A DNA stretch of 64,000 bases from Nissolia schottii (GCA_003254905.1 QANU01017745.1:277574-341573), one strand, 5' to 3'. Counted from the first letter of the stretch, positions 39,450 through 52,043 are shown. Notes: generated by a model not told the origin, from the letters alone. Made by a program: numbers and translations.

Positions 39450-40428
39450 AATGCCCATACCTTTAACATGACCAGAAAACATTTTGGGTGGCAACGCTTT
39501 GGTTAGCGGATCCGTTATCATTTATCCAGTACCAATATGCTCAATTGACACTTTTTGTTTGCATGAACTGTGGCCTCAAAGCATGCCACAAATTCAGCCT
39601 CCATAGTAGAAGTAGAGATGATGGACTATTTCCCACCTTTCCATGAAACAGTCCCTCCAGCTAGTAGAAGGACAAAACCAAATGTGGATTTCTTGAAGTC
39701 TATATACCCTGCATAGTTTGAATCTGAGTAGCCAACTACTTCCAGGCTATTTGATTTTCTGTAAGTGAGCATGTAATCCTTGGTGCCTTGCAAGTACCTA
39801 AGCACCTTCTTTACAGCTTTCCAGTGGTCTATTCCGGGATTACTTTAATGCCGACTCAACATTTCAACAGCAAAACTTATATCTGGTCAAGTGCATGTTT
39901 GAGCGTACATCAAGCTCCCAACCACGGAATCATAAAGGATAAACTTCATTTCCTTACGTTCCAATTCATTATGGGACTCTGCATTTGGCTAAACTTATCT
40001 CCCTTCTAGATTGGAACTATTCCTGAAGAGCAACTTTCCATTTTAAATCTCTCTAACACTTTATTGATATAGCCATTCTGAGACAATCCCAATACTCATT
40101 GTGATCTTTCACGAAATATTTCTATTCCTATCACATAGGATGCCCCACCCATATCTTTCATTTCAAACTTGTTAGAGAAAAATTTCTTTACATCATGTAA
40201 CAAGCCAACATCATTCGCAACAAGAAGAACATCGTCAACATACAGAACTAATATAATAAACTTGCTCCCACTGACCTTCATGTAGATACACCGTTCAACG
40301 GTGTTCTCTACAAAATCGTATGACAAAATAGTATCATTGAACTTAAGATACCATTGCCGGGAAGCTTGTTTTAGTCCATACATTGACTTCTTTAACTTAC
40401 ACACCAAATTTTCTTTTCCTGTGGTCAA
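39450..40428 (-). pseudogene. Copia reverse transcriptase C-terminal part and RNase H, degenerate
   Basis: The frame at 40096-40428 (110 codons) carries KSMYGLKQASRQWY and the catalytic YVDDVLLVAND. It is offset by one base from the upstream pol frame at the PKG/FLTTGKENL junction. Further downstream on the minus strand, a broken RNase H can be recognised from EAEFVACFEAT near 39570-39600. Stops and frame changes make it non-functional. Confidence 0.8.
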
Positions 40429-41942
40429 GAACCCTTCGGTTTATCCATATAAACCTCTTCTTCCAAGTCACCATTAAGAAAGGCGGTCTTTACATCCATT
40501 TGGTGAAGCTCTAGATTGAAATGAGCCACCAAGGCCATAACAATTCTCAAAGAGTCCTTCTTTGAAACTGGAGAGAAGGTCTCTTTGTAGTCAATGCCGT
40601 TCTTTTGAGTGTAACCTTTGGCGACAAGTCTAGCCTTATATCTTTCAATGTTACCTTCCGAGTCTAGTTTGGCCTTAAAGACCCATTTACAACTAACTCG
40701 CTTTAAACCTTCCGGCAACTCGACTAGATCCCAAACCTTATTGTCATCCATTGATTTCAACTCTTCTTTCATAGCATTGAACCACTTTTCAGAATTGCCA
40801 CATTCCATGGCTTGCTTGAATGAGACTGGGTCTTTATCGATGCTTAAGTCACATTCATGCTCAAGTGAATAAACCATATAGTCATATGAAATAACTGGTC
40901 TTTTCTGCCTTTCAGACTTTTTTAAAGGTATTACTTGCGGTTCATCCACCATTTGCTCATTAGTGACTTGCACATCATTGGTTGGTTCATTATTCATATG
41001 TTCATCTTGTGGGTTTGGAACATTGATTTGTTGCCCTGGAATGTTGTGTGACTGTGATACAACAAAAGGTACAACAACCTGAGGAGAAACACTAGGTGTA
41101 GGGATTTCTACACGGTTCTCTTGAATATCCACCTTTCGTGATTCCTCACTCCCACTGAACTGACCATTTTCAAGGAACCTACCATTACCAGACTCAACTA
41201 TTCTCGTACTATGATTAGGGCAATAAAATATGTACCCCTCTGACTTTTCAGGATAGCCGATGAAATAACCACTGAAGGTTCTTGCATCAAGCTTCCTTTC
41301 GTGTGGATAATATACCCTTATTTCTGCCGGGCAACCCCAAACATGAAGGTGCCTCAAACTGGGTTTCCTTCCTGTCCACAGTTCATAAGGAGTCTTAGGA
41401 ACTGCCTTACTAGGAACCCTGTTAAGCAGATACGCAGCGGATCTTAATGCATATATCCACAATGATGGAGGTACATTACTATGATTTATCATGCTCCTAA
41501 CCATTTCCATAAGAGTGTGATTCCGCCTTTCAGCTACACCATTTTGTTGTGGTGTACCGGGCATTGTGTACTGTGCACCTATGCCCCGACTTTTGAGGAA
41601 CTTTGCAAATGGACCAGGACATTGTCCTCTTTCATTGAACTTCCCATAATATTCACCACTTATATCAGACCTCACAACCTTTACTTTTCCATCCAACTGC
41701 CTTTCCACCTCATTAATGAACGTCTCAAGGACGTCCACTGATTGAGAGTTTTCATGCAGTAGATACAAATAACAATAATGTGAGAAGTCATCAATAAAAG
41801 TGATGAAATACCTTTCACCACCCCAAGATGAAGTGTCAAAGGGACCACATATGTCAGTGTGTATCAACTCAAGGAGTTGACTGCTTCTCGTGGCAGAACC
41901 TTTCGATATATGCTTGGTTTGCTTGCCTTTAATGCAATCCAC
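40425..41942 (-). pseudogene. Copia pol fragment: integrase and N-terminal reverse transcriptase
   Basis: An open stretch of 505 codons. The integrase core has its first acidic residue at HTDICGPF (Asp30), the second in VRSDISGEY (Asp93) and the glutamate in TPQQNGVAERRNHTL (Glu138). Reverse transcriptase begins with WVFKAKLDSEGNIERYKARL and VAKGYTQKNGIDYKETFSPV, then DVKTAFLNGDLEEEVYM. The frame stops shortly after, at a one-base shift. At the upstream end the pre-integrase DCIKGKQTK motif remains but the protease is missing. Confidence 0.9.
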
Positions 41943-42099
41943 ACATATATCTCAGTCATCAAAATCCAATTGAGGTAAGATTTCACTTTTCAATAACCTC
42001 AACATCCTTTCCTAACCTTTGATGCCACAAGAAAACAAAATTCTCATTACGTGCAACATCATGAAATGTGAGATTAAAGAGAGTGATCCTTCATCTTCT

Positions 42100-42691
42100 T
42101 TAACCTCCCTTCCTCTTCAACCAACATGGCCTTAATTTCCTAAAATTCCATTTCTTAATGGTGTTGTAATTCACCTGGAACTGGCCAAATTCAGGAGGAA
42201 GTGAGTTCATTATGAACTGTAATAGAAAGGAGTCACTCACATCCATGCCCATTGATTTCAGTTTTGCTGATAAATTTTCCATCCCAGTCACATGATAATG
42301 AATGGGTCTTGACCAGTCAAATTTCCTGGTCGTCAACTCATTCATCAAGCTGCTCACAATGAACTTATCAGTAATGTCTGATTGAGAGTATTCCTTAATC
42401 TTTGCCATCCATGAATGCCTTAGCATCTCATGTCTTACGCATGGATGGTTTAACATTATCAGTCAATGTTATTCTCATCAAGTTCACACTCAGCCGTTTA
42501 GACTTGTCCCAAGCATGATAGAGGTTTTTATCCTCTTCTGAACTAGTCTCAGTAATGGATGCGGTTTTATCCATCATTAATGCGAGGTCCAAATCCATAA
42601 AGCCCAAATGGAAGTGGATTTGTTCAGACCACTCATCATAATTCAACCCATTGAACTTGACAATATCATTGGCTGCACCATACACGTTCAC
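42100..42691 (-). pseudogene. Copia gag remnant in two frames
   Basis: Two overlapping frames (42428-42691 and 42100-42456) together give a Copia-type gag core: KFNGLNYDEWSEQIHFHLG at the start, then the second frame with KFIVSSLMNELTTRKF and DSFLLQFIMNSLPPEF. The frame changes near 42440. The usual CCHC zinc knuckle downstream is absent. Confidence 0.8.
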
Positions 42692-42699
42692 GGAAGCCG

Positions 42700-44245
42700 C
42701 AAGATTTTATACAAGCTCATACATTAATGCTTTGAGTAACTTTAATAGATTCAAACAACAACTTTAGTTATGTATTTAAGTTCACCTTTGGGTGATACTT
42801 AAATTCATAAATTCAAAATATAATATATCAACCACACTCAAGCCAACATGCATATTATCATTGGATATACAAGCACGTTCAACAAGTATGTCAATATGTC
42901 ACCATAATATCATTAATTATAAGCAATGGTTCACCTTTGGGCAACCTTCTAGCATAATAATTAATGATTCCTTCATTTAATTGTGAATAATCACAAAATA
43001 AATTTACTAAATATTAACTCATTACAGTTAATTTCCATACTAGCTAGAATATTAATTTCTAACCCAAAAAATTTTATTAGCCCATCCTAATATTTGTCTG
43101 CATTTCACAAAACAAAACGGGACCCATTCAGCAAAACAATAACATAGGCAGAAAATATTTGATTTAACCCATTTAATATCAAAATAAAAAATATAAAGCC
43201 CATGATCCTTTAATAGCCCATTTTAATCAAAAAATATTTTGACCCAAAAATTGAATAACAACACAGCCCATTCATAAAAGAAACCCATTTCGGTTTTGGC
43301 CAAAAATTTTCAGAAAAGGAGTAGCCCATTAATATTAACTAGCCCACAATAAAAAAACTTTCAGTTTGACCAAAATCTCTCATAAAATGGATTGCACTTA
43401 GGCCCATATTCATAAGCACAAAAATAGGTGTTTTGTCAAAAACCTGCAGAAGCAATCTTGGCCCATACTTTTATGACCAAACAGTTGCCCCATCAAAGAA
43501 AATAAAGCCTTCAGTGCAAAGCCCAGTTCGGTTTGCCAAAAAAACAGTAAAGTTATTGGCCCAAAAGTAATGGCCAATCCTTCAACCAAAATTAATTGTT
43601 TTGAGCCAAAAACAAAAAAATAGCAGAACCGCAGCACCATCACGGCATTCCTACAACGCGGCAACGTTTCGGTGGTCGAGCAACGGCGCCACCAGCCACG
43701 CTCGCCGAACGGCAACAACCGCCGCCGACCACGCCCCACCACCGCACAACGCGGCAACTCGCGGAAAAGGCCAAACAGCCCTGCGCAGCGTGTGGCGGGA
43801 GCAAGCCCACCGTCGCCGTTCGCTGCCGCACACATCCGGAACGCCATCACCTGCGGTCGCAGAAGGTTTCCTCGCCGCCATCACCGCACAAGGCGCAGCA
43901 GGTCCGGATCAACCCCGCAAGCCCCGTCATGTGCAGTCGCGAGGAAGTCCGTTAACCTTCGCGACGTCCCTCCCCTCCGCTGTCGACGTTGCACCGCGAG
44001 GCCTAGCAACCTTTCCTTTTATCGCAGCGACTCGTCTCCGGCAAGGAGGACCGTGTGGTTCAAGTGGGAGGGAAGAAACCGTGAAGGGCAAAAGGAAAAG
44101 CTTTTATTCCCAAACTCTTTAATTCCCAATTAGGGCTCATAACATTTTGGAAGAATATATAAATAATAAATAATACATTATATTTCCAAATTCTCAATTC
44201 TCAAAATTAGGATTCATTATATTTGGGAAAAATCATAAATTTTAC
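42700..44245 (-). other. Long leader of the Copia element with a GC-rich block
   Basis: About 1.5 kb separates the primer site from gag. Most is AT-rich with repeated GCCCA words, but 43640-44090 is strikingly GC-rich with frames open on both strands. None matches a protein I recognise. It may be a captured host segment or a family-specific leader. Confidence 0.55.
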
Positions 44246-44248
44246 AAC

Positions 44249-44266
44249 CATAACTCTGATACCACA
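44249..44266 (-). other. Primer binding site of the Copia element
   Basis: Immediately inside the 5' LTR, the minus strand reads TGTGGTATCAGAGTTATG. TGGTATCAGAG is the common plant Copia site complementary to initiator methionine tRNA. Confidence 0.85.
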
Positions 44267-44677
44267 TGTAAGTTGTTATTTTCTAATTAAACAGTTCATG
44301 AAAACAATGATCTTGAAATTTATGATTATCACATTATAAATAAGGTTAAGAACGAGACACATACCCGGATCCATTGCCGTGATTGGATGGAATTGACAAA
44401 TTCTTTTTCCCTCTCTTCCTTCAATCCTTACAACTCCTTTTGATGGTGAGAAGAGCGGCAAACCTCAAACCCTAATGTTAATTCGTGTTCCTTTCTTTGA
44501 GTAAAGCCATCTTAGTTATAAAGGAGAGGGGATGGTCGGTTTTACTAAAATATCCCCCACTAACTATATTATATCTTATAGAATCAATTGCCATCATCTT
44601 GATTCCCTTTAATTAGAGTTAGTATCACTATAAGATACATGGATTATATTTTTACGAGATTATGAAATAATCTTACA
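44267..44677 (-). repeat. 5' LTR of the Copia element (right copy)
   Basis: 411-bp repeat with the same termini as the left copy; lacks an internal segment of about 27 bp. Followed by the second TAAGA duplication and then by the rest of the interrupted CCT6 exon. Confidence 0.92.
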
Positions 44678-45765
44678 TAAGACTCCTGTGGTGATGGGTG
44701 ATGAGCCTGACAAAGAGATTCTCAAGATGGTAGCAAGAACAACCGTGTGGACAAAGGTAAATCTGAACTCATTATATCTTTGATTTTTAATGATATTTGA
44801 TCATACTTTGGTATTACAGACCGAATAAACAAACAAATTCTCATTCGTAACAAAATATTGACTTAAGCATTGTAGTCTTAATTGCTTTTTTTTTTCCTGT
44901 TAATTTCCTTCTCGTTTGCAGCTTTATGAGTCACTTGCAGACCAACTGACTGATATAATTGTTAATGCGGTAAATGCATAGAGGTGTTCACATTTATTTT
45001 GAATCCTTGTAAATATGAAATTTTAGTTTATTTATTTTGTTTTTGTTGTACCTTCTACAATTGGGTGTCTAATGAATTTTGGTTTTGATATGATAGGTTT
45101 TATGCATCCGAAAGCCCGAGGAAGCAATTGATCTTTTTATGGTGGAGATTATGCACATGCGACACAAGTTCGATGTCGATACACGATTGGTATGTTGTAT
45201 AATTATAGGCACTCATTTCCTCTCTGCAATTTGTTATTTGTTATGCATACTATTTTGATTATTTTCCTTTTTGTAGTAGGTTTACCTGTGCAGTTTGTCA
45301 TATTACTCCTTGTAATCAATCAGTTCATCAATGGTTTTCTTTTTCTAGGTTGAGGGTCTTGTCCTTGATCATGGTTCTAGGCATCCTGACATGAAGCGAC
45401 GTGCAGAGAACTGCTATATCTTGACTTGCAATGTGTCTTTGGAGTATGAGAAGAGGTACTCAAGCTAATATTTGTAAATATCTTCTTTCAATTTATGTCA
45501 ACTCACTTATCCTTTTCAGCTGTTCCTTTTAACATATCTCAGTGCATGAGCTGGACACAAATAAGCCTGTTATAGATCACACTGTATAATGTTGAAATTA
45601 ATGTATGAGTTGTTTAATTTTCCTCATCTGGTTAATCCCCATTTGGTTTGTACAAGAATTAAATTTGAAAACCAATGAATTATAAATGTATTGCTTGCCG
45701 TCACCGCATATTGCTGGCTTTACTCAACTGGTCTCCACTTTGGTGATTGCATGGTTCCTTTTTTT

Positions 45766-45807
45766 GGGGGGGGGGGGGGGGNNNNNGGGGGGGGGGGGGG
45801 GGGGGGG
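45766..45807. other. Poly-G run with five Ns (assembly uncertainty)
   Basis: Homopolymer G on both sides of NNNNN at 45782-45786, in a CCT6 intron. Probably an assembly or sequencing artefact over a hard stretch; true length is unknown. Confidence 0.8.
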
Positions 45808-47131
45808 ACATGCCCACATTAAGAATGGCTATGTTAAATGGAAACAAATCAAACATTCAAAAATGAAGCCTTTTCTTACTAGTTGGGGATGGGTGAAACA
45901 AATCAAGTGTTAATGCACTAAATGGGAAAATTAGGTACTCTTTAAAATGTATTGCCAATTAATCTGACATTATGTTTACTCTCTCTTTCTAGAAAGAAAT
46001 TTTCTTTTAACCTAAAACAAACCTAGCCTAAATGTACTAAAAGGGAAATCAATTTCTGTATTTCCTCTATCATGATGATAAGTTTGAAAATTTTCTACCC
46101 GAATATTGTTTGGTTAACATTTATGTAATATTTTATGACTTTCGTTGCTTAATCCATGGAATGGTTTTTCAAATTTTCAGTGTCATATGTCCCGCCTGTC
46201 GTAAAAATTAGTTTTCTTCAATGTTTGGATATTGTTTGTGAGACTAACTAACAAGGTTGAATATTTTCTCGTCTCAGTGAAGTAAATGCGGGCTTTTTCT
46301 ACTCAAATGCAGAACAGAGAGAAGCAATGGTTGTAGCTGAAAGGCGTCACGTTGATGAAAAAGTTAAAAAAATCATTGAATTGAAAAATAAGGTAGACAA
46401 AGATTTGCTTTTGCGTGTTTGATTCTTACATTGTAGTCATAGTAAATTCTGATCTATGCTTTATTGCCATCATAATAATTTTATCTCACTACTCTCATAT
46501 AAATTTTCTCTGTATTTATTATTCATTCAGGTTTGTGCTGGTAATGATAGCAATTTTGTTGTCATCAATCAAAGGGGAATTGATCCCCCGTCTTTGGATC
46601 TCCTTGCAAAGGAAGGAGTAAGTAAACCATTTTCTTCAATAAGTTTTAAATATTGTGAACATGGCTACTATTTTTATTTATTTATTTGTTTATTTATTTT
46701 TGTTGATTTATTGAAGGCTATCCTTTAATTTTGAAGAGTCCTTGTAGAATCATGAACAGATCTGTATAAAACTCATGACATGTTGCACATTAGGATGTAA
46801 AATAAAAGCTAACAGCTAAGTTTTTTTCGTTTCTTTGGTTTGTAAATAACAGCAGTTGGAAGATTCCTTAGATTAGCAGTGATATTCTCATTCCAATGAG
46901 AAATCATATTGGTAAGCATAGGAAGCCAATTGCTAGTGTTGTGATGTGTGAGGGCTGCTTCACCCCTTGTTCCTGGCCCTTAAATTAGCATAATGATTGC
47001 TGAACTTGATTGTTCTGAATGGCTTTTAAATGATATACATCATGTCTTTTATTTAAAAAACTTAACATGATGCAAACGAGAACATATTCTATTTGTTGGA
47101 ATACCAGAATGCACCCACCAATTGCATGTAA

Positions 47132-47404
47132 TGTAACACCCTAGCTAACTGCATACCCTCGAGTAGTACGCAAAGCTCACTATGTTGTTAATCACTTGGT
47201 GGGAATACTCATAATCCCTCATTACTTTTTGAAAATACTTGGTTATAGAAAATATGGACTAATTTAAAACTTTTCTGCTTGTCACTTATTAACCAAAATA
47301 TGAGCCACGCGTGAATCAAAGTGTATAATACAAACGATAGAGCGGAAGCTTAAAAGTAGTAATCATTACTAGCATAAATAATTACATAACAAGTATCTGG
47401 TCCA
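47132..47404 (+). mobile_element. Possible truncated Gypsy-type LTR end at an assembly N
   Basis: TGTAACACCCTAGC is a typical start of a plant Gypsy LTR. The sequence that follows has no CCT6 homology and runs into a single N at 47405, right where the central CCT6 exons are missing. No second end or target duplication is visible, so the call is tentative. Confidence 0.4.
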
Positions 47405-47577
47405 NCACCTATTTTGAGTTTGTGAATTTATCATTTGGTTATTACTTCTGCATGTTTTTGATGTACAACTACTCGGTGAAGCGCCAAATCATTAACTCGG
47501 GGCCTGTAATAGCATCTCAGTTGCTATTGGTGGATGAAGTTATTCGGGCTGGACGTAACATGCGGAAGCCAAGTTAG

Positions 47578-48785
47578 ATGTACCAGCATATGGCTTTATC
47601 TTTTGAAGAATTGGACGTGCTGTGATGTTTATTTTGGGATTGTTGACTCTTCTTTTAAACTGCTAGCTTGATAATGAACTATGTATTTGTTTTATTTTGT
47701 TCTTTTGTCCGTTTTATTCTTTTATGTCAACGATTTTGTAATATTATTGTTTTGAGCCCTAGTTAAAACCTCGCAAGTATAAATTCAGTGGGACAAATTT
47801 TAAGGCGCCAATACAAATGACATTACAGTAGATACAAATGATCAGCAAATCGATTGCTCAGTATAAATTATATAAATTAAGGCACTTCATATAAATTATA
47901 TAATAAGCCGATTGAGAGAATTCTACTACTAATTAAAATTGACTCTGGATTTTTGGCATTACATCTAGATGATCTCATTCCTATCTAAGCAGTTATACCA
48001 TGTCTTCCATGTTAACGAGCATTCCGAGAATAAGTCGTCGATCTTAGTTCCTTTTGAAGTTTGTAAGCATAACTATTTTTTAAGATCAAGTTGAAAGAAT
48101 GCTTTATATCCGAACTTTGCTTTTCGTTTTTAAGTCATGAGGAGCAAATTGTTTTCATCACTAGAATTTATACTCATGCGATGCATGGCGGATGTATAAA
48201 ATACGTCGATAGTTATTTAAATAGAATATAGTATAGGTTTTAAAGCGAAATTGTTACAAAAATAACTTAAAAACATATATGTATATTTGTTAACACGACC
48301 ATTCAATAATATTACTGTGATACCGCCATCATTTAAATAATTGAACGTTTTACAGTTCCTATCCTACGGTTAAAATGTACATTATATTGTGGGAAGTTAT
48401 AAAATTAATTTATTATAGTACTTAAGTAATATTAAACATAGTACTTAAGTAATACTAAAAAAAAGAGTTACTATTTGAAGATGTAGAGTATTGTACCACC
48501 CTTTTTTTTGTGTATAATAATAGTAGGTTAAAATACTTGTTAGCCTAAACCAAGTAAGTCAGAACACGTTCAAAATGATCATCCCATAACTTACTTATAC
48601 AATACCAGATAGATAAACTGAAGTTACATATACACAAGTTAGAGCTAATAACAGTTCTTGTATTATCTAATATACTATGGAATGACTTGCAATTTTCATT
48701 GTAGCAAAACATCCTTTTGTTGAACCTTTGCACGACTGCAAGCCTCTGAATAAAAAAAATAGTAATATTATTTTCTTAAACCCTA
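47578..48785. other. CCT6 3' flank, no other feature
   Basis: AT-rich sequence after the CCT6 stop codon, presumably beginning with its 3' UTR. No gene, repeat pair or RNA gene was recognised. Confidence 0.55.
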
Positions 48786-48799
48786 ACCATATTTTTGTC

Positions 48800-49780
48800 A
48801 CCAATTTATCCGCCACCGGTTCTTATCTTAAACACCTCTTTCAAGCATGATAAGATTATTAGGTTTGCTTTATTAGTCTGTCAATTTCTTGCACAAATTA
48901 ACAAAGTAAACCAACATTATTTCAGATGTTAACACGACTAATAATCCTAATTCTATTTCTAGCAATTGGGTTTATTAGATGAAATGGTTTAAGTCCAACC
49001 TTAATGAGACAGTTTTCACTCGCAACAATTAGGTTTAGGTTCAAGCTTGAGTTAACTAAATTAAGCATTGACTTGATTCCACTTAACAATGTAGCTTTCA
49101 CTCACAAATATTAAGTTACAAAACAACATTTAAGTAGTTAAACTATAGCTAGCTTTAAGTACAAAACCAATCCATGTAAATCAAAGAAACAAATATATTC
49201 ATTCATGCAAAAGTAACATGGATACAATTAGGCTATAACATTTACCAAAATCCCAACAGCAAGAAAATTACAAAATCATCTTACAAGAGGGAATCATAGA
49301 GGCAAGGTGACGGACACTCACCATGACACGTTTCACGCTGTCATGACGAGGACCACCATGCTTCTTGACCTCTCTTGACTCATAGCCTAGCCTCCTCTTT
49401 GTTGTTACAAAATTGCTCTAAAAACTCCTAAGAAGCTATAGAGAATTTCAATGAGAAAGGATTCTGTGAAGGGATGTGAATTGATGATTCTGAAATGAGC
49501 CTTGGCCTCTATTGCTAATTCCTCGAGGGTTAAGTCTTCTCTGTTCTGATAGGTGGCTTTGCTCTGACATTATCCTGTCCCCATTGAGCAGCGTGCAGAG
49601 CGCTGAGCGGTGTTAGGGCGGCTGCAGAGGTTGCAGGGTGGCTTGCAGAGATTACTTCGTTCTTAAGTTACTTCTCTTTGAAATAAAGGTCCGCTGAGCG
49701 GTTTTGCTTTTGCCTTGCCTTTCCTTTGCTTCTTGCTCCTTCTTCTATGGCTTTTTCAGTATAAATTTCATTTTTTCATT
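48800..49780 (+). repeat. LTR-like dispersed repeat, copy 1 (diverged)
   Basis: Shares an ordered series of blocks with 53170-54300: CATGATAAGAT, AACAAAGTA, CAGATGTTAA, TTAGATGAAATG, CTTTCACTCACAA, then a stretch mentioning CATGACACG...CACGCT and TCATGA, and finally CGCTGAGCGG words. Same orientation, strong divergence. Ends are not clear. Confidence 0.65.
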
Positions 49781-49929
49781 CTATTTGTATCCATCTTTTA
49801 CTTCTACAAAATTATTGCAAACTTGAGGGAAATTGCTTTAAAAATATATGGAAATTAAAGCAAAAAAGTTATTATTTAACTTGTCAAACTATTAAAATAT
49901 AGTGCTTAACATTACAATGGTCCCCATTA

Positions 49930-51440
49930 TTTTTTCAGCGTCCGGCAGTGCAACATCAGTGCATGAACAGAACAACAAAGGCAAGAAAACGCGCAAAGAA
50001 AGAAAAGGAACGAAAGAAAAATGAAGTCCCAGCGTGGCTGAGGCTCATATATATACATATATGCACCGCCTCACTTTGCATTCTTTGTATATTATTATAT
50101 TATACAATATTATATTTTATTATATATATAATAAATCTCATCCCTGCCACGGTTGGCAGGAGATAAGCATTCCATGTCGTGCTACTTCTGATCATGTTCG
50201 ATCGCATATTATCGTAATTTGCTCATGTGCTGATGTTTCAAAAATATTTCGGACATATTGACGTGATCTACGAATTTTTTTATTATTTATTTAATTTTAT
50301 TTGAGCATTCTTAAATTTATTTTCATATTAGTGTATTTTACGGACTCCATGAAGTCATAATTAAATTTTAATACTGATCGGAAATTGATCTGAACTTCAA
50401 AAGATTATGTGAAATCACAAAATTACTATTTTTAGCTAATATTTTAGCGATTAAAGTTAATAATTAAGTTTTTCAATCTTATTAATTTATTCTTATTTAT
50501 TTATTATGCGAAATCTTTATAAGGAGAAAAATCGGGATGCTACACCAAAACCATTCAATAGCATTAATGTAAAATCTCGAAACAACACTAATTCTGGCAC
50601 AACAAAATAAAATGACAAAAAAACATGTGGTATAGAATAATATTTAAACATTGTGAAAGTCAGTTTAATAGCATATTATAAAATCAAATATACTATGCTA
50701 ATACCCTAAACTAACATAATATCTGAGACGTGCATTTACATTGGGACATGATAATACACTCAGCCATGATCATACACGATATAATCTAATACACAAGCTA
50801 TCTTACGGTTTAGAAAGTTACACACACATGTTAATACCTTAGTAGTTCTAAACCCTTTTTTGTAAACACGTTTAACGCATAAAGATGAAGATGAGTAAAA
50901 TGAGATCATGGGTTCGTAAGCTTGTTTTGAGACTTGAGGAAGGAAAATGAATGGAAGGAAGAGGAAATGTGGTCTATGAGAGTTGGATTGTGAAGGGTGA
51001 ACAACCCTGTCTTTCAATCCAAGCCCTTGTGTGGGTGGTTTGAACTAGCGAGCTTGAGAGCCAATTAATTTTGGATATATGCTATACGTCCATTGACAAT
51101 TAATGGATACGAAAAATCATAATGTACTAATGAGACGATGAACAAGTCCACGTTTGCCAGCTTGTTTATAACTATGAGCCATGAAGATTGGATTTTAAGA
51201 AGAACTAAATTTAAAAAAAAAAATACATTTTTGAGCAAATTGCAGGTAGGCTTTAATACTTGAATTGGGAGAAAGTGGGGAGATGGCATGGGCATGGCAC
51301 GACGTAAAGGGTAGTGTTGTTTTCCTAAGTATTTGTTAAGAGTGATGGTGGTGTTGTGTTTTTGTTGTAAGATGTGCTCGTTTTATATATATATATATAA
51401 AATAAAAGATGACTCTAGTGAGATGAGTTTTTATATATGA
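49930..51440. other. Intergenic, no feature seen
   Basis: AT-rich spacer with only short spurious frames; no supported gene. Confidence 0.55.
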
Positions 51441-51451
51441 CAGTAAATAAA

Positions 51452-51590
51452 CTGAATCTTGACTAATGAATTTTTTTTATAAATAATCAAGATTAAAACA
51501 TAAAAGTTATGACTTTTTAAAAAATCATATAACATCTTCATAACTTTTAATCTTGATTATTCACAAAATTTAATCACTAATATTCACTTC
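51452..51590. mobile_element. Foldback MITE-like element
   Basis: An arm containing AATAATCAAGATTAAAA (about 51480-51500) is inverted as TTTTAATCTTGATTATT (about 51545-51561); the homology continues outwards to GAAT/ATTC ends. Palindromic structure of about 140 bp with no coding capacity. Confidence 0.7.
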
Positions 51591-52043
51591 TTTTGCTTTC
51601 ATGTATATACTAAAGTCAATTGCTTGGCCACGGACTGTAAGGCTTATATTTTTTCAGTTCATTTTCCCACTTCCGATAAGAAAGATAAATGATAGCTAAA
51701 GTTTTACTAATTTTTTTATTCAGTTTTAGCCATTATGGATTTATCATTTTTCATCTTGTGATTAATGCATCTATCTCTTTTGCTAATTTGCTGCTCAACT
51801 GATTTGGACATCTTGGTTTTCTCACCACGGTGGAGGGTATTTTGTTCACTGCAATTGGAAGCTTCTTATGACCGCTTTCTTTTTATATTCCTTTACCTCT
51901 TCCGATTTTAATTTTATTTTAATATGCAGACTTTATAGGCGCTTGGTAGATTGTGATGAAGGGTGTTTTGTGCGTGAAAAACACACGAGGAAAGTGGGTA
52001 GGAGCGCGAGTGACCGGAGAGAGAACACGTATGAGAGGAAAAT

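Larger units (their letters stand above)
38635..44677 (-). mobile_element. Ty1/Copia LTR retrotransposon inserted in a CCT6 exon
   Basis: A 6,043-bp element with LTRs at both ends and a perfect 5-bp target duplication TAAGA (38630-38634 and 44678-44682). It is transcribed on the minus strand: the 5' LTR is on the right, followed by a leader, gag, integrase, reverse transcriptase and RNase H. The integrase-before-RT order and the YVDD reverse transcriptase motif identify Copia. The element is defective: gag and RT frames are shifted and the zinc-knuckle/protease segment is missing. LTRs differ at scattered positions and by one roughly 27-bp deletion, so the insertion is not brand new. Confidence 0.95.
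37261..47577 (+). pseudogene. CCT6: CCT6: T-complex protein 1 subunit zeta, disrupted
   Basis: Encodes the zeta subunit of the cytosolic chaperonin CCT/TRiC, a hetero-oligomeric ATP-driven folding machine. Exons: 37261-37394, 37491-37554, 37837-37972, 38557-38634 plus 44683-44756 (one exon split by an insertion), 44922-44969, 45097-45189, 45349-45455, 46278-46392, 46531-46617, and a terminal piece about 47462-47577. Motifs seen: [11 protein letters not shown], the nucleotide-binding [37 protein letters not shown], and the C-terminal SQLLLVDEVIRAGRNMRKP. A purine-rich leader precedes the ATG. Two defects are visible. A Copia element interrupts the fourth coding exon. The segment between [12 protein letters not shown] and NYSVKRQ (roughly 200 residues in the family) is missing, and the terminal exon start looks rearranged. 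The first is certain in this sequence; the second may be an assembly problem near the N at 47405. Confidence 0.9.

Noticed and set aside
43601-44133. Arginine/alanine-rich plus-strand frames in the Copia leader
   Set aside because: Antisense to the element, low complexity, open in several frames because of GC content.
45686-45913. Glycine-rich frame with undetermined residues
   Set aside because: Runs through poly-G and Ns inside a CCT6 intron.
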